Origin: Ralstonia pickettii
GTDB lineage: Bacteria; Pseudomonadota; Gammaproteobacteria; Burkholderiales; Burkholderiaceae
DNA length: 64,000 bases
Direction of reading: 5' to 3'
NCBI RefSeq assembly: GCF_016466415.2
Contig: NZ_CP066772.2
Location: forward strand, 558,001 to 622,000
Shown: positions 61,089-64,000 of the stretch, piece after piece
How positions within the stretch are numbered: the first letter of the stretch is position 1
Layout: every line of letters starts with the position of its first letter
Notes under the pieces: generated by a model
What the model was told of the DNA's origin: nothing
The model's database searches: none
The model's input: only the letters and a program-made list of their open reading frames with translations
Translations under genes and position numbers: made by a program

Positions 61089-61130
61089 GGAGAGTTTGAC
61101 GCTGCCGAATACCTGGACAGTGAAGAGACC

Positions 61131-61526
61131 ATGGCCGAATTTCTGTCAGCGGCGCTCGAAACGGGGGATGCCGCTTTTATTGCGGAGTCGATCGGCGTGA
61201 TTGCTCGAGCGAAGGGTATCGCTCAAATTGCAGAAGAAACGGGCCTTGGACGTACAAGCCTATACAAGGCACTGCGCGCAGAGGGGAACCCGGCGTTCTC
61301 GACGGTACTGCAGGTCATGAAGGCACTTGGATTGCGCTTGCAGGCCAAACCCGCCGTATCCAAAGAGAATGTGGAGTCCGGCAAGCGTGGGGCCAACGCC
61401 AAAGCGAAAGGTGCAAAGGTGAGCGCGTCCCGAAATGGCGGTGCAAACAAGCCTACAAGCAAGAAGCCCGCGACTCGTACCAAGCGGGGCTCTGCAACGG
61501 GACACGGAAAGGTCATCCCAACTTAA
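61131..61526 (+). CDS. HTH antidote protein of an addiction module, 5'-truncated, with basic tail
   Basis: The open frame encodes a COG3636-type antidote: MAEFLSAALETGDAAFIAESIGVIARAKGIAQIAEETGLGRTSLYKALRAEGNPAFSTVLQVMKALGLRLQ. Upstream, the same frame reads FDAAEYLDSEETMAEFL, the usual family opening, but has no start codon before a junction near 61095. It may be silent or start at the internal ATG. A Lys/Ala-rich tail of about 50 residues (KRGANAKAKGAKVSAS, KKPATRTKRGS) is not usual for the family. No toxin gene is adjacent. Confidence 0.65.
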   Translation: MAEFLSAALETGDAAFIAESIGVIARAKGIAQIAEETGLGRTSLYKALRAEGNPAFSTVLQVMKALGLRLQAKPAVSKENVESGKRGANAKAKGAKVSASRNGGANKPTSKKPATRTKRGSATGHGKVIPT

Positions 61527-61667
61527 CAACGGTCTGTGCGCGTCTGCTGCCCCACGCCCACACTTCGTCCCACACCAAACCGTTTCCCGCACACTCAGCG
61601 CCCAGCCTCGCTACGATCCTCCTGTATCGAGTGGCGGCAGTCTGACCGCCAAACAGGAGGGCACTCC

Positions 61668-62585
61668 GTGCCGCATACCACCACACCCGCATCCAGCCAC
61701 GTCACTGACCTGGCCCTGCTCCTCACGCTGTCGACCTTGTGGGGCGCGTCGTACACGTTCATTCGGGCGGGCGTGGAGACCATTCCGCCGCTCACCTTCA
61801 TCGCCGCCAGAACGGTGATCGCGGCAACGCTGCTGTTGGCGTGGATGCGCAGCCGCAATATCCGCATGCCCCGAGACAGGCAGGTCTGGATGCGCTTCGG
61901 CGTGCAGGCGCTGCTCAACAGCGTCGTGCCGTTCACGCTCATCGCCTGGGCCGAACGCTCGGTGGGGGCGAGTCTGGCGACCATCCTGAATTCCACATCG
62001 CCGGTCATGGTGTTTCTGGCCACGGCGTTCGTTACGCGGCACGAATCGGTGTCGTTGCGCAAGCTGGTCGGCGTGATTGCCGGGTTTGTCGGCACGTGTT
62101 TTGTGATTGGGCCGAGCGCGTTCGATGGGCTGGGAGGCCAGCTCGTTGCGCAACTGGCCATCCTGGCGGCCACGGCGTGCTATGCAGGCGCGGCCATCTA
62201 CGGCCGGTCGTTCAAGGGGCTGCACCCTGCGGCGCCTGCTACCGGTTCGTTGCTGATGGGCGCGTTGGTGCTGACGCCCACCAGTCTGCTTGTGGATCAT
62301 CCTTGGGCACTTCAGCCTTCTGCGCGTTCGCTGATGGCGTTGGTGGCGCTGGCGGTGTTCTCTACGGCCCTCGCGTTTGCCATTTACTTCCGGCTCATTC
62401 AAACGCTCGGCGCGATCGGCACGACTGCGCAGGCCTATCTGCGCGTGCCGATCGGGGTAGCGATCGGCGTGGTGTTTCTGGGGGAATCGTTGCCGCCTTC
62501 AGCGTGGATCGGGCTGGCGTGTGTGGTGGTGGGGGTGGCGGCAATGTCGATGCCGGCACGGGACACGCAAGTGCTGCGGGCGTAG
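61668..62585 (+). CDS. DMT-superfamily (EamA) transporter
   Basis: A 305-residue transporter with ten membrane segments in two EamA repeats. Segments include LLLTLSTLWGASYTFIRAGVETIPPLTFIAART, GVQALLNSVVPFTLIAWAERSVGASLATILNSTSPVMVFL and ALAFAIYFRLIQTLGAIGTTAQAYLRVPIGVAIGVVFLGE. The start is GTG at 61668 with a full AGGAGG 7 nt upstream. Members export amino acids, nucleotides or other metabolites; the substrate is unknown. Confidence 0.9.
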   Translation: MPHTTTPASSHVTDLALLLTLSTLWGASYTFIRAGVETIPPLTFIAARTVIAATLLLAWMRSRNIRMPRDRQVWMRFGVQALLNSVVPFTLIAWAERSVGASLATILNSTSPVMVFLATAFVTRHESVSLRKLVGVIAGFVGTCFVIGPSAFDGLGGQLVAQLAILAATACYAGAAIYGRSFKGLHPAAPATGSLLMGALVLTPTSLLVDHPWALQPSARSLMALVALAVFSTALAFAIYFRLIQTLGAIGTTAQAYLRVPIGVAIGVVFLGESLPPSAWIGLACVVVGVAAMSMPARDTQVLRA

Positions 62586-62616
62586 CGCGGCACAACCGCA
62601 TCACCGCGTCGATGCG

Positions 62617-63545
62617 TCACCGCTCCCCATCCCCCACATGACCCGCCGCCAGCCGCTTGAGTTCCGCGCGCGCCGCGGCCAACCGGGAGTGCAGCACCGT
62701 GTTCTCGATCAGCAACAGCAGCAGCACAAAGCTCGCACCCAACAGCCCGAACATGCGGCCGGCATAGAACCCCAGGTCATACCGCCCGCCGTTGAATACG
62801 GCGCTGAGCGCGACATCGCAGATCCACACGCACAGCACCACCATCAGCCAGACATCGAGCGTCAGGTGCGGGCGGCTGCGCCAGAGCGCGACCAGCGCAG
62901 CCACGCAAAAGCACCACGTGCCGCCCGCCACGATGCCCATGGTGCGCGTGTAGCGGTTGGCGGCCATGATGGTGGGCAGCAGGTGATCGCCCACGGTGGC
63001 AAGTAACACGCAGGCGATGGACGCGCCCAGCACGGCCCCCACGGTGGCCAGCGCCGTTTGTCGCGTCAGCGTGTGGACTGGGAAGCGGCCGGGCTCGCGC
63101 TCTTCGCGGCTTTTGAGCACGGCGTAAGCGATGACAAACAGCGGAAAGCCCGTGTGCCAGAACATGTAGATCCAGGCGGTGCTCTGTGGCCCGGCGCCCA
63201 GCAGGCCACCGGATGCGAACAGCCCCGGAAATGACAGCAGGTGCCCCACCGCCGTGGCGGCCGTGAACAGGTAGCCGCTGGCGAGCGCCAGCATTGCGCG
63301 CGACCGCGTGATGGCGAACTGCCCGAAGAGCAGCGCGGCGGTAATCAGGTCATTGAGGATGAGGGCCGATTCGTAGATCGGCACGAACGATGGAAGTTGC
63401 GCCAACTGCACCTTGGCGAACGGCACACGGCCGACACCAGCACCACCAGCGACAGTATGGCCACTGCCTGCGCCATCCAGTATGTCCGGCGTCCTGGCGA
63501 GAGGTTCAGCAACAAGCCTCGCTGCATGTCCAGCGTTTCCGTCAT
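62617..63545 (-). pseudogene. MASE4 sensor-domain gene with a 2-nt frameshift
   Basis: The frame from 63545 begins MTETLDMQRGLLLNLSPGRR and goes through YWMAQAVAILSLVVLVSA, then derails. The next frame carries on with VPFAKVQLAQLPSFVPIYESALILNDLITAALLFGQFAI, the MASE4 integral-membrane sensor. An extra GT in GTGTGCCG near 63430 explains the shift, since removing it yields SAVPFAKVQ. The gene ends at 62617 with LAAARAELKRLAAGHVGDGER. The usual GGDEF or kinase output domain is absent. Confidence 0.85.
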
Positions 63546-63810
63546 CCCGTTGGCCCCCTTGCGGTGACTGTGTCACTCGTTCGCTTGTGGTGTGACTTGC
63601 TGTGCGACTGCGCAGCCCGGGTGCAACCCCTGCTATAGACGCGTGATAGTCAGCGGCCTGCCCGATGTCAACGCGGCGAAGGGGTAGAACTTTCAGGCCT
63701 GGTGCCGCTGGCGGCCAGCAGGGTGTTACGGGGAACGCCCGAGTGCGGCTTGCGTTGTGCGGGAATAGACTGGTGGCCACCCCACGGCACCGCCCTGCAA
63801 AGGAGTGCGC

Positions 63811-64000
63811 ATGCAACCTCATTCCACCACTGCCGCCACGGCAACCCCCGCCACGAACGACGCACTGGTTCTGCGCGACGACCACGACGGCGTCGTCACC
63901 CTGCGGCTGAATCGGCCCCTGCAGTTCAACGCGTTGTCTGAAGCCATGCTCGATGCGCTGCAGCGCGTATTGGACGACATTGCACAAGATGCGACGGTGC
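63811..64000 (+). CDS. Enoyl-CoA hydratase/isomerase, N-terminal part
   Basis: The gene runs off the window after 63 codons. The start at 63811 (MQPHSTTAATATPATNDALV) has AAAGGAG upstream. The recognisable crotonase opening is VLRDDHDGVVTLRLNRPLQFNALSEAMLDALQRVLDD. Crotonase-fold enzymes hydrate or isomerise acyl-CoA in beta-oxidation and related routes. The oxyanion-hole motif lies beyond the window, so the exact reaction is unknown. Confidence 0.85.
   Translation, partial: MQPHSTTAATATPATNDALVLRDDHDGVVTLRLNRPLQFNALSEAMLDALQRVLDDIAQDATV

Noticed and set aside
1-64000. tRNA, rRNA or CRISPR features
   Set aside because: No GTTCGAATCC-type T-arm, rRNA signature or regularly spaced identical repeats were seen. 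A covariance search would be needed to exclude a small RNA.

Overview
The window looks like a high-GC betaproteobacterial chromosome of the Burkholderiaceae, most likely Ralstonia (R. pickettii group). Evidence: an acnD-type propionate operon prpBC-acnD-prpF with divergent prpR, a DUF2242 lipoprotein, a MoxR/DUF58/TgpA operon, a MASE4 sensor remnant, and many LysR, TetR, GntR and HxlR regulators beside single transporters. The genus is inferred from gene content and protein style, not from a search. No rRNA, tRNA or CRISPR array was seen.

Layout. 1-4605: the end of a CzcA-type metal efflux pump, a divergent response regulator/sensor kinase pair, and a CDF metal transporter. 4809-10434: a decayed outer-membrane protein gene, a fatty-acid desaturase overlapping a PhnD-like binding protein, a gap rich in degenerate repeat words, and a chemoreceptor. 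10685-20070: an unusual 2-oxoglutarate dehydrogenase-type E1 facing a KgtP-type permease, an MFS/GntR pair, HxlR facing a GNAT acetyltransferase, a VOC protein and a LysR regulator. 20124-23096: a lone modA behind a ModE-like operator, and an MFS gene divergent from a TetR gene with two palindromic operators between them. 23190-29445: MoxR, DUF58 and transglutaminase genes, a glycine-rich lipoprotein and a small ABM monooxygenase. 29525-37844: the 2-methylcitrate cycle, with a sigma-54-like promoter and probable PrpR sites.

37746-40913 is an islet (desaturase, DUF2000, AzlC, AzlD) flanked by perfect 77-bp direct repeats of the prpR 3' end. 41037-45973 holds an interrupted HD-GYP gene, a GGDEF cyclase, an isochorismatase-fold protein without its catalytic triad, a CLC chloride channel and a VOC protein. 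46213-47695 is an antitoxin remnant beside an intact IS3-family element. 47749-56261 is accessory: several hypothetical genes, an Imm63-like immunity gene, a membrane-anchored Mrr-like nuclease, a low-GC P-loop ATPase, a hairpin-rich possible phage remnant and a broken LuxR gene. 56290-64000: a FUSC transporter, a PTS-EIIC/EAL fusion, a periplasmic protein, a fused pair of gene remnants, a DMT transporter, a frameshifted MASE4 gene and the start of an enoyl-CoA hydratase gene.

Two themes recur. First, several genes are broken by one lesion while the rest still reads well: outer-membrane protein (frameshift), HD-GYP (TAA), lipoprotein (TAG), LuxR (frameshift) and MASE4 (2-nt insertion). This is either recent decay, with signalling genes prominent, or sequencing error. 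Second, several genes stand apart from their usual partners: modA without modBC, E1 without E2/E3, and immunity genes without an obvious toxin.
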